This document shows positions 19,235-27,948 of a stretch of 64,000 nt of DNA, piece after piece. Both the position numbers and the translations under genes were made by a program. The number at the start of each line of letters is the position of its first letter. Positions within the stretch are counted from its first letter, which is position 1. The notes below the pieces were generated by a model. It saw only the letters and a list, made by a program, of their open reading frames with translations, had not been told where the DNA came from and made no database searches. The stretch is from positions 1,300,198-1,364,197 of the forward strand of contig NZ_AP023355.1 of assembly GCF_016865425.1 (NCBI RefSeq), given 5' to 3'. The DNA is from Actinocatenispora thailandica. GTDB lineage: Bacteria > Actinomycetota > Actinomycetes > Mycobacteriales > Micromonosporaceae.

Positions 19235-20461
19235 TCAGAAAACCTCGATCGCGGCCGGTTCACGGTGCCAGCCGAACGCGGCCGACAGCGGCGCCAGCGC
19301 ACCCTCGCGCAGTTCGGTGACCCGCCCGGCGACCGCCAGCGCGGCGAGCGAGGTGCCGCCGAGGTAGGCGGCGCCCAGTTCGGCGATCGACAGCGCGACG
19401 TCGGCCGGCCGGTCGGTACGTTCGCAGGTCAGCTCGTCGCCGGCGACGCGCAGGTGCCAGCGCCCGGCGTTGCCCGGCAGCAGGTCGTCGGTGATGTCCA
19501 GCACCGCGTCGACGTCGACCGGGTAGGCGCGGGCGGCGAGCGCCACCGGCAGGTCCAGGATGCGCAGCCAGACCCCGTCGGTGAGCCGGGCGCCGAGCCG
19601 GCGCGGGTCGGTGACCAGGAAGCGCAGCGGCTCGTCCAGGGTGCCGTAGTCGTACCGCACCCGTCGGGTCAGATCCACGTCGAACAGGAACCGCCACAGC
19701 TCCCGGTACGCGTCCAGCCCGGTGGCGACCGCCTCCTCGACGTGCACGACGGCCTGCGGCCCGGTGGCGTCGCTGGACCGTTCCATCCGGAACATCGCGT
19801 ACCCGTCCGGGCCGTCCGGGCCCTCGTGCACGATCGTGCGCAGCGCGGAGCGTCCGTGCCGCTGGTGCTCCGGGTCGGCGACGACCGCGCGCCAGCCCGC
19901 CGGGGTACGGCCGGACATGCCGGGCCGGTCCGCTCGTGCCGCGTCGAACACCTCCTCGATCACCTTCAGCGAGTCCGCCAGCTCCACCTCGCGCAGGAAG
20001 CCGTACGGCTCCGCGGCGGCCGGCAGTGCCAGCTCCCGGTTGTCCGCGTCGAACTCCAACGTGTACGTCGCGGGACCGTACCCGTACCTTCCGTAGATGG
20101 CGGGCTCGCTCGGCCACAGCACCGCGACCGGCTCGTCGGTGCCCGCCAGGTCGGTCAGTTGCCGGGTCATCAGCCGGCGCAGCAGCCCGCGCCGCCGGTG
20201 CGTCCCGGCCACCGAGACCAGGGTGACGTGCGCCGCCGGTACCGTTCCGCCGGGAATGCCCAGCTCGCGCCGCATCGACACCCCGGTACCGACCACGCCG
20301 TCGCGTTCGTGCACCGCGGCTAGGGTGCGTCCCAGTTCGTACTGGTCGCGGAGGAGTTTCGCCTCGTCGTCGTGATGGTCGTGGCCGAACGCCTTCCCGA
20401 AGCAGCGCTGGAACGAGAACACCTCGTCCTCGGTGATCGGTCGCAGTTCGTAGTTGTCCAT
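19235..20461 (-). CDS. Eis-like GNAT N-acetyltransferase
   Basis: The 408-residue protein has the Eis architecture: an N-terminal GNAT domain (acetyl-CoA site VTLVSVAGTHRRRGLLRRLM), a central second GNAT-like domain, and a C-terminal sterol-carrier-like domain (DLPVALAARAYPVDVDAVL; LSIAELGAAYLGG). The chain ends in EVF; a C-terminal carboxylate serves as catalytic base in Eis. Eis proteins acetylate multiple amines, including aminoglycosides and capreomycin, so a resistance function is possible but unproven. ATG 20461 starts MDNYELRPITEDE, typical of the family. Confidence 0.88.
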   Translation of the reverse strand: MDNYELRPITEDEVFSFQRCFGKAFGHDHHDDEAKLLRDQYELGRTLAAVHERDGVVGTGVSMRRELGIPGGTVPAAHVTLVSVAGTHRRRGLLRRLMTRQLTDLAGTDEPVAVLWPSEPAIYGRYGYGPATYTLEFDADNRELALPAAAEPYGFLREVELADSLKVIEEVFDAARADRPGMSGRTPAGWRAVVADPEHQRHGRSALRTIVHEGPDGPDGYAMFRMERSSDATGPQAVVHVEEAVATGLDAYRELWRFLFDVDLTRRVRYDYGTLDEPLRFLVTDPRRLGARLTDGVWLRILDLPVALAARAYPVDVDAVLDITDDLLPGNAGRWHLRVAGDELTCERTDRPADVALSIAELGAAYLGGTSLAALAVAGRVTELREGALAPLSAAFGWHREPAAIEVF

Positions 20462-20629
20462 GGCGCCCTGTCTATCCCAGCCGGACCCGGGTCGGCCCCC
20501 ATTTCCCGCATGGGGAGGGTGCCGCGTGGCCGGCCCTCGCTACCCTCGATAGACCGGCATCGCCGTGCGGGTTCGCGCGCGGGCGAGCCGGGGTCGGTCG
20601 AGAAGCAGGCAGTCGAGGGGGTTGTGCGG

Positions 20630-22651
20630 GTGGCCGAGTTGCTCGATCTGGTCTGCGGCCCGGCGAGCCCGCTCCCCGAGACCCACCAGCGCTACCGGTT
20701 GGTCGCGCACATCGCCTCCGGCGGCCAGGCGGAGGTGTACCGCGCGGTCCGGCTGTCCAACGGGGTCAGCTCGGCGCCGCTGACCGTCAAGGTGTTCCGG
20801 CTGGACGACTCCCGGCCGCGCGCCGAGCAGTTGATGTCCTGGGACAAGGGCGACGCGGTCCTGATGGACCTGAACAGCCGCGGCGTGCCCGGCATCTGCC
20901 GGCGGGCGGACGGCTTCTACGGGCCGCCGCCGCACCCGCCGGGCAGCTCACCGCGCGGCGAGCCCGAGCCGTACCAGGTGCTCGACTACCTGCCGGGCGT
21001 CAACCTGCGGGAGTACGTGCGGCAGCGCAGCGACCCGGCCGGCGCCGGTGCCGCCGGGCCCGGCGCGGTCGGGGGCGGCCGGCTCGACGCGGTCGGCACG
21101 CTGGACACGCTGGTGCGGGTGCTGCTCGCACTGCACCATCCGAGCGAGCCGGGTGCCTCGCCGGTGGTGCACATGGACATCAAGCCGTCGAACGTGATCG
21201 TGCTGCCGTCCGGTGAGGCGCGGCTGATCGACTTCACCGGTGCCCGCTACCACCGCAGCGGGCACATCACCACGATCGCCTACACCCGCGAGGCGGGCGG
21301 GCCGGAGGCGTTCAGCGGCACCGTCGGCCCGGCGTACGACGTGCACGGCTTCGGCGCCGTCGCCTACTACATGATCACCGGTACCTTCCCGCGGACCGAG
21401 TCGCCGCAGCAGGCGCTGGCGGGCGCCGAACCGCTGCCGCCGTGGGCGGTGCTGCGCCGGCATCCGCTGTTGGAGGCGCATCCGACGCTGCGGGACCACC
21501 TGCTCGCGCCGCTCGCCGACAACCCCGCCGACCGGCCCGGTACCGAGGAGCTGACCGCCTGGACGGCGCGGCTGGCCGACCTGGTCGATCGCGCCGGTAC
21601 CCCGGACGTCGGGTTGTACTGGGGCGTGTCGCGCTCGGCCCGAGTGGTCGGCCGGGCCGGCGTGAAGCCCGGACCGGTCGCCGCGACCGACGACTGGTCC
21701 CGGGTGGAGCGGCTCGAACAGGAGGTCGTCGAGCTGCGTGCGGCGCTGTCCGACTCCCGCGACGGCCGGGGTGGCGCGGCCCTCGGCGGCGCGGCGGCCG
21801 GCCTGGCCGCGGGTGCCGCACTCGGTTCTGCCGGCCACGGCGCGGCGGGCGCCGGCGGCGCCGCGGTGCCGGGCCGGGCCGGTGCCGACCGGACCACCGT
21901 GGGTGGCGATGCCGGTGCGTCGGCCGGGTCGCCGGATGCCGGGCCGATGTGGCCGGCCCGTGCCACGGTCCGCCAGCAACGCGGGACCGCGCCCACCGGC
22001 GCCGATCCGACGGTACGCAGCGCGCCGGTTGCGGCCGGCGGGGCGAACGGCACCCGGGTGATGGCCGGGCCGGGCCAGACCGGCCGGTACCAGCAGGGTG
22101 CCGCGACCCGGGCCTACCCGGGCGGAGCGCCGCCGTACCAGGGCGGGAACGAGCCGGCGCCGCCGTACCAGGGCGGGGGCCAGCCGGCGCATCCGGAGCA
22201 GCAGCGGCGCGGCGTCGCGTCGGTGCCGCAGCCGGCCCACCGGCCGTACGGGGAGGAGCCGGAGCAACCGCCGGCCGAGCCGGAACACGACCGGCTTCGA
22301 CCGCTGCCCGGCGCGCGGCTGCACACGCTGCGCCGCGGCATCGGGCTGTCGATCACCGGCGCGTTGTTCGCGTTCGTGTGCTGGGGCGTGTATGCGATCG
22401 CCAACCGGGATGCCAAGCTGGCCAACAACTTCATGATGTTCGTACTGGTCCTGGTGATCGCGGTCGGCCTGTTCGCGCTGTGCCGGCTGATCGGTCGGCT
22501 GGTGATCGAGGGCATGATGCACCGGTCCCGGGCCAGCGCCCGGCTGTCGCACCTGGCGGTCGCCGCCTACCTGGTCGCGGCCGGCTGCGGCTTCGCCGCC
22601 CGGGTCGACTGGGTCAGCCAGGCGTACCACTGGGTCGCCGGCCAGCTGTGA
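20630..22651 (+). CDS. Membrane-anchored serine/threonine protein kinase-like protein
   Basis: About 673 residues. The kinase domain (residues about 24-320) shows a glycine-loop IASGGQAEVYRA, the ATP Lys in LTVKVF, the catalytic loop VVHMDIKPSNVIV, and a metal-binding LIDFTGARY in which DFG is changed to DFT. A coiled-coil segment (about 363-385, RVERLEQEVVELRAAL) and a long Gly/Ala/Pro-rich linker with YQGG repeats follow. Three hydrophobic helices lie at the C-terminus (ITGALFAFVCWGVYAI, FMMFVLVLVIAVGLFALC, LAVAAYLVAAGCGFAA). There is no external PASTA domain. Starts at 20624 and 20630 are both GTG; 20630 has better spacing to GAGGGG. It is probably signal-transducing, with substrates unknown. 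Confidence 0.8.
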   Translation: MAELLDLVCGPASPLPETHQRYRLVAHIASGGQAEVYRAVRLSNGVSSAPLTVKVFRLDDSRPRAEQLMSWDKGDAVLMDLNSRGVPGICRRADGFYGPPPHPPGSSPRGEPEPYQVLDYLPGVNLREYVRQRSDPAGAGAAGPGAVGGGRLDAVGTLDTLVRVLLALHHPSEPGASPVVHMDIKPSNVIVLPSGEARLIDFTGARYHRSGHITTIAYTREAGGPEAFSGTVGPAYDVHGFGAVAYYMITGTFPRTESPQQALAGAEPLPPWAVLRRHPLLEAHPTLRDHLLAPLADNPADRPGTEELTAWTARLADLVDRAGTPDVGLYWGVSRSARVVGRAGVKPGPVAATDDWSRVERLEQEVVELRAALSDSRDGRGGAALGGAAAGLAAGAALGSAGHGAAGAGGAAVPGRAGADRTTVGGDAGASAGSPDAGPMWPARATVRQQRGTAPTGADPTVRSAPVAAGGANGTRVMAGPGQTGRYQQGAATRAYPGGAPPYQGGNEPAPPYQGGGQPAHPEQQRRGVASVPQPAHRPYGEEPEQPPAEPEHDRLRPLPGARLHTLRRGIGLSITGALFAFVCWGVYAIANRDAKLANNFMMFVLVLVIAVGLFALCRLIGRLVIEGMMHRSRASARLSHLAVAAYLVAAGCGFAARVDWVSQAYHWVAGQL

Positions 22652-22799
22652 TCCTCGGCCGCCCGCTGGCCGCCCGCTCGACGGCGGGCCGCTGGCCGTC
22701 GGGCTGCTCGAAGTCCGGTGGCCCGACGGCGGGCTGCCCGATGGCCGGCTGCTCGGCGGCTGGGCGGGCACGACGGCGTCGTCGTCGCGCCGCACGTCG

Positions 22800-22805
22800 T
22801 ATCCT
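22800..22805 (+). promoter_or_regulatory. Leaderless-type -10 box for pyrE
   Basis: TATCCT ends 6 bases before GTG 22812, with no ribosome binding site between them. The 160 bases before it are GC-rich imperfect repeats without a gene. Confidence 0.5.
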
Positions 22806-22811
22806 CCAGCC

Positions 22812-23339
22812 GTGACGAACAGCGAACTCGCCGCGCGGGTGTACCGCACCGCGCACCTGACCGGCACGTTCCTGCTGCGCTCCGGCGCGACCAGTGACGA
22901 GTACTTCGACAAGTACCTGTTCGAGTCCGATCCGGTGCTGCTCGCGGAGATCGGCGCCGAGGTGGCGGCGCTGCTGCCGGCCGGCGCGGACGCCCTGGCC
23001 GGACTGGAACTCGGCGGCGTGCCGGTGGCGGTCGCGGCGAGCCAGGTGAGCGGGCTGCCGGCACTGTTCGTCCGCAAGAAGGCCAAGCCGTACGGGACCG
23101 CCCGGCTCGCCGAGGGCGGCGAGGTGGCGGGCCGGCGCCTGGTGGTGATCGAGGACGTGGTGACGTCCGGCGGTCAGATCCTCGCCTCCACCGCGGAACT
23201 CCGGGCCCTCGGCGCCGAGGTGGACACCGTCGTCTGCGTGATCGACCGGGAGGCCGGCGGTGCCGGCAATCTGGCCGCCGCCGGGCTCGACCTGCGCCCG
23301 GTGTTCACCATGTCGCAGCTGGTCGCCGCCGCGTCCTGA
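22812..23339 (+). CDS. pyrE: Orotate phosphoribosyltransferase
   Basis: The 175-residue enzyme converts orotate and PRPP to OMP in pyrimidine synthesis. The PRPP-binding motif VVIEDVVTSGGQ and the flexible-loop region FVRKKAKPYGT are intact. The N-terminus AARVYRTAHLTGTFLLRSG and YFDKYLFESDP are typical of actinobacterial PyrE. It stands apart from other pyr genes and appears to have its own leaderless promoter. Confidence 0.9.
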   Translation: MTNSELAARVYRTAHLTGTFLLRSGATSDEYFDKYLFESDPVLLAEIGAEVAALLPAGADALAGLELGGVPVAVAASQVSGLPALFVRKKAKPYGTARLAEGGEVAGRRLVVIEDVVTSGGQILASTAELRALGAEVDTVVCVIDREAGGAGNLAAAGLDLRPVFTMSQLVAAAS

Positions 23340-23466
23340 CCCGGCCGGTGCGGCCCGGTACGCGGTCGGGTCCCGGTGCCGCCGGCAGGGGTCGAGGTGC
23401 GGTGCGGGGTCAGGTACGGTGCCGTCCGGTGCGCTGCGGGTCCGGTGCGGTGCCGTCCCGGGGCGG

Positions 23467-23886
23467 TCAGCGGGCCGAACCGGGGGATGGGGCGACGCGG
23501 AGCAGTCCGGCGGTGGTCGGGCGGAAGCCGCAGCCCGCGTAGAAGCCGGTCAGGTGCGGTTCGTAGTCGACGTGCAGCCACTCCGCGCCGCCCGTGCGCG
23601 CCTGGTCGGCCGCTGCCCGTACCAGCCGGGTGCCGAGGCCGCGGTGCTGCTCGTCCGGGTGCACGGTGGTGTCCAGCAGGAACGCGTGCCGGCCGCCGTC
23701 GGTGGCCACGTTGACGAACCCGACCAGCGTCTCGCCGCGCCGGGCGGTGACCCAGCTGAGGCTGCGGGCGAGGATGGGTGCCCAGCAGGTGCCGCTGTCG
23801 TCGCCCCAGGCCGCCGAGAACAGTGTTCGCAGCTCCGCGTCGCTCACCGCACCGCGCACCGCCAGTTCCGGATCGTTCGCTGCCAC
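23467..23886 (-). CDS. GNAT family N-acetyltransferase
   Basis: The 139-residue protein is a single GNAT domain: LVGFVNVATDGG strand, LDTTVHPDEQHRGLGTRLVR acetyl-CoA pyrophosphate loop (HRGLGT), and LHVDYEPHLTGFYAGCGFRP at the end. GTG 23886 is chosen because a GGGAGG site lies 5 bases upstream; the frame continues upstream to an ATG at 23934 without family similarity. The substrate is unknown. It is convergent with pyrE. Confidence 0.8.
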   Translation of the reverse strand: MAANDPELAVRGAVSDAELRTLFSAAWGDDSGTCWAPILARSLSWVTARRGETLVGFVNVATDGGRHAFLLDTTVHPDEQHRGLGTRLVRAAADQARTGGAEWLHVDYEPHLTGFYAGCGFRPTTAGLLRVAPSPGSAR

Positions 23887-23971
23887 GGCCACCTCCCGCC
23901 GCGCATCATGCCGGCCGGCCCTGGCCGCCCGCATCCCGATTCGGCCGCGCGGCCGGTGTGCGCCGCCTGCC

Positions 23972-23977
23972 TAGAGT
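23972..23977 (+). promoter_or_regulatory. Leaderless-type -10 box for the cupin gene
   Basis: TAGAGT ends exactly 7 bases before ATG 23985, with no ribosome binding site. Confidence 0.6.
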
Positions 23978-23984
23978 GCCTGTC

Positions 23985-24329
23985 ATGGAGATGATCGACT
24001 GTGCCGCCGAGGTGGCCCGGCAGATCGCGCCGGGCTGCACCGGCGCCGGCGTGGTCGGCGGTGCGGCCGCCCACCTGGGTGTGCTGCGGGTCGAGGCGGG
24101 CGCCGAGATTCCACGACATCCGGCCGGCCCCGACCAGGCCCTGCTCGTCGTCGCCGGGCGCGGTGAGGTGTCCGGTGGCGATGGCGCCTGGCGACCGATC
24201 GAGGCGGGGCAGGCCGCGATCTGGCGGTCCGGGGAGCAGCACACCACGCGGGCGATCGAGGACCTGACCATGGTCGTACTCGAGATGGCCGATCTGTCGG
24301 TGCACCCGCGCGCGGTCCGGCTGCCGTAG
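23985..24329 (+). CDS. Cupin domain protein
   Basis: The 114-residue protein is one small cupin barrel: LGVLRVEAGAEIPRHPAGPDQALLVVAGRG fits cupin motif 1 with only part of the metal-binding His/Glu set, and GQAAIWRSGEQHTTRA fits motif 2 with one His. Metal binding may therefore be incomplete. Such proteins are isomerases, dioxygenases or ligand sensors; the role is not known. It is divergent from the GNAT gene. Confidence 0.7.
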   Translation: MEMIDCAAEVARQIAPGCTGAGVVGGAAAHLGVLRVEAGAEIPRHPAGPDQALLVVAGRGEVSGGDGAWRPIEAGQAAIWRSGEQHTTRAIEDLTMVVLEMADLSVHPRAVRLP

Positions 24330-24598
24330 CGCCCGGTTCGCGGGCGGAGCCGTGGCGACTGCTCCACGGTCCGGGGCCGACCCGCCCGGTGTCGCGGGCC
24401 GTGGTCCGGTACCTCCCGGTACGTGGGCCGCCGCTGGCTCGTCCTGGTGGCAGTCCCGAAGTCGACCCGGCCCGTCCGGGTCGTGCGCTGGGTCGGTTCG
24501 TCCCGGTGGCCGGCCAGCGCCGGCCGGATGTCCGGGACGGCCGGTGACCTCGGCCACGCGGTGTCCGGGCCGGCCGCGCGGTGCACTACGCTGGGCGG

Positions 24599-24760
24599 CG
24601 CGAAGGGGAGTAGCCCCCAATGTCGCGGTCGACAGACTGGCCGCCGGTCTCGCACCGGCAGCCCGGCCGCGCGGCCCGATTCGTCGGGCGGGCGAGACCT
24701 TCGATCTGGCAGCTGTGCCGGGTCGGGTCTCGCATGCCTCGGTCCGGTGTGACCGAGAGG
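24599..24760 (+). ncRNA. yybP-ykoY (manganese) riboswitch
   Basis: The leader begins with AAGGGGAGTAGCCCCC followed by GTCGACA, the conserved Mn2+-binding internal loop signature of the yybP-ykoY class, and lies directly before a GDT1/UPF0016 gene, one of its standard targets. A -10 TACGCT at 24587-24592 places the transcript start near 24599. At the 3' end a hairpin pairs 24738-24743 with 24752-24757 and hides part of the GAGAGG ribosome binding site (24755-24760), suggesting translational control. Exact ends need a covariance search. The 265 bases before it hold no gene that I can support. Confidence 0.85.
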
Positions 24761-24765
24761 ATGAC

Positions 24766-25353
24766 ATGACCGCTGTGTGGAGCGCGCTGGCGCTCAGCTT
24801 CGCGGTGATCTTCGTCGCCGAGCTGGGCGACAAGTCGCAGTTGATGGCGTTGACGTTCGCCACCCGGTACCGGGCGCTGCCGGTACTGGTCGGCATCTCG
24901 GTGTCCACCGCCGTGGTGCACGCGGTGTCGGTGGGCATCGGGTACGGGCTGGGTGCGGCCCTCCCGACGGACTGGATCTCGCTGGTCGCCGGGGTGGCGT
25001 TCCTGGCCTTCGGTGCCTGGACGCTGCGCGGCGACAAGCTCACCGACGAGGAACGAGAGAAGGCGCGGCGGTCGACCCGCTCGGCGGTGGTCGCCGCCTC
25101 GGTGGCGTTCTTCCTGGCCGAGCTGGGCGACAAGACGATGCTCGCGACGATCACGCTGGCCACCAACCACGGCTGGCTCGGTACCTGGATCGGGTCGACG
25201 CTCGGTATGGTCGCCGCCGACGCGCTGGCGATCGCGGTCGGTCGGCTGCTCGGCAAGGCCCTACCGGAGCGTTTCATCCGGTACGGCGCCGCCGTGCTGT
25301 TCGCGGTCTTCGGTGTCTGGCTGCTGATCGAGGGGCTCCGCGCCCTGCTCTGA
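24766..25353 (+). CDS. GDT1/UPF0016 family manganese (cation) exporter
   Basis: The 195-residue membrane protein has two homologous halves, each with the E-x-G-D-K-S/T signature: VIFVAELGDKSQLMALTFA (residues about 14-32) and FFLAELGDKTMLATITLA. Six hydrophobic helices are visible, and the loop LRGDKLTDEEREKARR lies between the halves. Relatives (GDT1, TMEM165, MneA-type) move Mn2+ or Ca2+ against H+, exporting excess manganese from the cytoplasm. The riboswitch upstream fits induction by manganese. ATG 24766 follows GAGAGG. Its last 93 bases overlap the tail of the convergent gene on the other strand. Confidence 0.9.
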   Translation: MTAVWSALALSFAVIFVAELGDKSQLMALTFATRYRALPVLVGISVSTAVVHAVSVGIGYGLGAALPTDWISLVAGVAFLAFGAWTLRGDKLTDEEREKARRSTRSAVVAASVAFFLAELGDKTMLATITLATNHGWLGTWIGSTLGMVAADALAIAVGRLLGKALPERFIRYGAAVLFAVFGVWLLIEGLRALL

Positions 25354-26409
25354 GCCCGCAAGCCGGCGGTCCGGGCCGCCGGCGGGTCCTGAACCGGTGG
25401 TCCGGCGGCCCGGGCCGGCGGCGGGCCCTGCGCCGGTGGCCCGGCTGTCCGGCCCAGCCACCGGTCGCGCCGCCGGGCCGCGGCCACAGCGACGGCACCG
25501 CGGCCGGGTCCGCCGCCGGTACCAGACGGCGCCGATCGCGAGGCCGAGGCCCCACGACACGTAGGCGGGGATCGCGACCCAGTAGAACGCGAGCGGGAAG
25601 CGGCCGTCGGCGGTCCATCCCGCCGGGTCGACGATCAGCTGTGCCAGGCTCATCCCGAAGTAGACGAGCAGCCCGGTGGCGAGCACGCTGGCCGGACCGA
25701 GTACCAGCCAGCGCGGCACCCGGTGACCGCGCAGCCCGGGCAGCCAGCGCGGCCACACCCGGCCCCAGCGGTGCACCGTCGCGAGCGGCAGGACGGTGCC
25801 GGCGAGCAGGAAGCCGAATTCGAAGCCGATCTCGGCCGGCCCGGAGCGCAGCGGCACCGCGCCGAAGCCGGCGACGAGCTGCGCGCCGAGCCGGGTCAGG
25901 CAGCCGGCGACGGCCAGGTAGCCGCCGAGCCAGGCCCAGGCGGGCACCCGGCCGGGGATGCCGTCCCGGTCGGTACGACCGCAGCGCGGGCAGCCGCCGC
26001 GCAGCTGGCGGATCCGGCGGATCGCCGCGACGGCGAGCAGCGCCGCGCCCAGCAGGTAGCCGGCGCGGCTGAGGATCGCCGCCGGGTCGTACGGCAGTCC
26101 GAGCCCGGGCAGCACGGTGGCGACCAGATCGAGCAGCGTCATCGGGCAGGACACCACGATCGCGGCGGCGATGGCCGCGCAGCCGATCGGTGCGCCCCAG
26201 CGTCGCGGTGCCGCCAGCATGGCCGGCACCGCGAGCAGCGCCAGCGCGCACAGCAGTACCGGCTGCCAGGGCGAGAGCAGCAGCAGGTCCCAGCCGAACG
26301 GGGCGAACGCGGGACGGTGCCCGAGCGCCCACCAGACCCGGAGCCCGCCGTACCCGAGCGCCCAGGCGGAGGTGGTGGCGGCCCAGTACGGGTCGAATCG
26401 GTTTTTCAT
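25261..26409 (-). CDS. Multi-pass membrane protein, function unknown
   Basis: The 382-residue protein has about eight hydrophobic helices (for example LLLLSPWQPVLLCALALLAV and FGFLLAGTVLPLATVH) and two cysteine pairs (CPRCGRTD between helices, and CRRCGRG after the last helix) that look like small zinc ribbons. The last 70 residues are Gly/Pro/Ala/Arg-rich, and their coding region overlaps the 3' end of the GDT1 gene. ATG 26409 is the first Met before the first helix. I do not recognise a family. An earlier true stop cannot be excluded if there is a sequence error in the GC-rich tail. Confidence 0.6.
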   Translation of the reverse strand: MKNRFDPYWAATTSAWALGYGGLRVWWALGHRPAFAPFGWDLLLLSPWQPVLLCALALLAVPAMLAAPRRWGAPIGCAAIAAAIVVSCPMTLLDLVATVLPGLGLPYDPAAILSRAGYLLGAALLAVAAIRRIRQLRGGCPRCGRTDRDGIPGRVPAWAWLGGYLAVAGCLTRLGAQLVAGFGAVPLRSGPAEIGFEFGFLLAGTVLPLATVHRWGRVWPRWLPGLRGHRVPRWLVLGPASVLATGLLVYFGMSLAQLIVDPAGWTADGRFPLAFYWVAIPAYVSWGLGLAIGAVWYRRRTRPRCRRCGRGPAARPVAGPDSRATGAGPAAGPGRRTTGSGPAGGPDRRLAGSEQGAEPLDQQPDTEDREQHGGAVPDETLR

Positions 26410-26582
26410 GCGATCAGCGTCGCGTCGGACGGTGGTGGTCTCCTCGCCCGGCAGGGTGGACGTCCTCCCCCGACAGGGGGAGACCCGGCGGTTCAGGGGC
26501 GGCGGTGTCGAGCAACGCGTCCACGAGGCGGCCGACGTGCAGCTCGGCATCGCGGCGGTGTAGAAGTCGCAGGCCAGGACCC

Positions 26583-26956
26583 CGAGCGGCGGTACGGCGC
26601 CTGTACGACGAGGTCTTCAACCGCGGCGACCTCGCCGTCGTCGACGACCTGGTCTCGCCGACGTTCGTCGGGCACGGGGCGGACCCGGCGGCGACGACAC
26701 CGGGCCCGACTACCTCGAGCAGAGCGCATCGGTGTTGCGCGGGGCGATCAGCGACCTGCACTTCACGGTGCACGACGTGTTCGGTGCCGGCGACGACCGG
26801 GTCGTGGCGCGCTGGACCAGCACCGGTCGGCACACCGGCGAGGGCCTGGGCCGGCCGCCGCCCGGCGAGCCGGTACGCAGCGACGGCATCGTGATCTTCC
26901 GGGTGGACGACGCCGGTCTCGCCGAACAGTGGTCGGCCGTCCAGTTCGGCCGCTGA
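26583..26956 (+). pseudogene. SnoaL-like polyketide cyclase/NTF2-fold protein, frameshifted
   Basis: The first frame gives AAVRRLYDEVFNRGDLAVVD then LVSPTFVGHGADPA, the opening of a SnoaL-like NTF2-fold protein. The continuation, YLEQSASVLRGAISDLHFTV, HDVFGAGDDRVVARW and SDGIVIFRVDDAGLAEQWS, is in the next frame, reached by adding one base to the GGGCCC run at 26702-26707. No credible start codon is seen in the first frame, and a second missing base in the CCCC run near 26580 would link it to an upstream segment. The gene is therefore either damaged or poorly sequenced. The fold binds small hydrophobic substrates; function is unknown. Confidence 0.6.
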
Positions 26957-26971
26957 GGCGCGGCCGGCCGG

Positions 26972-27100
26972 CTACCGCGGTGGACCCTGCCTGTCGTTGG
27001 AGTTCTTGCGGGTCGCCAGCACCACGACCAGCACCACGACCGCGGCGACGACGACGAGACAACAGAACCCGCTGAGCACTTCCCACGGTCTGATGGCCAT
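26972..27100 (-). CDS. Small single-helix membrane protein
   Basis: A 42-residue frame from ATG 27100 encodes a short cytoplasmic start (MAIRPWEVL), one long valine-rich transmembrane helix (FCCLVVVAAVVVLVVVLA) and a basic/polar tail (TRKNSNDRQGPPR). The strongly valine-biased helix with a positive flank is unlikely by chance, and the frame fills the gap between two genes. I do not recognise a family. Confidence 0.5.
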   Translation of the reverse strand: MAIRPWEVLSGFCCLVVVAAVVVLVVVLATRKNSNDRQGPPR

Positions 27101-27156
27101 GGCGGCACCCTAGCCGGTGGCGGCAACCGGCGCCGGCCGGTGTCGTACCCGACGGT

Positions 27157-27162
27157 TAGCCT
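27157..27162 (+). promoter_or_regulatory. Leaderless-type -10 box for the SRAP gene
   Basis: TAGCCT ends exactly 7 bases before ATG 27170. This also decides that start, which places the catalytic Cys at residue 2. Confidence 0.6.
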
Positions 27163-27169
27163 GCACGCC

Positions 27170-27868
27170 ATGTGTGGCCGCTACGACTCGCATCGCTCCA
27201 CCGACGACCTGTCGGCCTACTTCGACGCCGACGACGACACCGGCGGTGCCGTGCCGGGTCGGTACAACACGGCGCCCACCCAGCCGGTCCGCATCGTGGT
27301 GTACGACCCGGAGCGGGAGCGGCGCACGATCCAGGCCGCGCGGTGGGGGCTGGTTCCGTTCTGGGCGAAGGACCCGTCGATCGGCTCCCGCATGATCAAC
27401 GCGCGGGCGGAGACCGTCACGGAGAAGCCGGCGTACCGCTCGGCGGTGCGGTCGATGCGGGCCCTGGTGCCGATGGACGGCTGGTTCGAGTGGCGGGTCG
27501 GCGAGTCCGGCAAGCAGCCCTGCTACCTGGTCCCGCGCGACGCCGGGCTGCTCACCGCCGCCGGCCTCTACTCCTGGTGGGACGGGCCCGACGGCCGGCT
27601 GCTGAGCTGCACGATCATCACCACCGCGGCGGTCGGCGAGCTGCGCACCGTGCACCAGCGGATGCCGCTGCTGCTGGCCGGCGAGGACCGTGCCGGCTGG
27701 CTCGCACCGGGCGCCGACGCCGCCGACCTGCTGTCCGTGCCGCCGTCCGACGAGCTGGTCGCCGGGCTGGAGATCCGACCGGTGGGCGGTGCGGTCGGCT
27801 CGGTCCGCAACGAGGGCCCGCACCTGCTCGACCCGGTCCCCGAGCCGGCCCCGGCGACGCTGTTCTGA
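27170..27868 (+). CDS. SOS response-associated peptidase (SRAP, YedK/HMCES family)
   Basis: The 232-residue protein starts MCGRY. Removal of Met leaves Cys2, which forms a covalent DNA-protein crosslink with abasic sites in single-stranded DNA and protects them. Other conserved residues are present: the Asn of YNTAPTQ, the Glu of INARAETV, the WGLVPFWAKDP core, DGWFEW and the late active-site His in RTVHQRMPLLL. Length is normal for the family. The leaderless promoter directly fixes the start at this Met. Confidence 0.92.
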   Translation: MCGRYDSHRSTDDLSAYFDADDDTGGAVPGRYNTAPTQPVRIVVYDPERERRTIQAARWGLVPFWAKDPSIGSRMINARAETVTEKPAYRSAVRSMRALVPMDGWFEWRVGESGKQPCYLVPRDAGLLTAAGLYSWWDGPDGRLLSCTIITTAAVGELRTVHQRMPLLLAGEDRAGWLAPGADAADLLSVPPSDELVAGLEIRPVGGAVGSVRNEGPHLLDPVPEPAPATLF

Positions 27869-27948
27869 CCCTGTCGCGACAGTGTGACCCAGGAGTCACG
27901 TTTGCCGGGCAGGTCCCCGTTCGGCGTCGGCACGGTGATGATGAGCGA

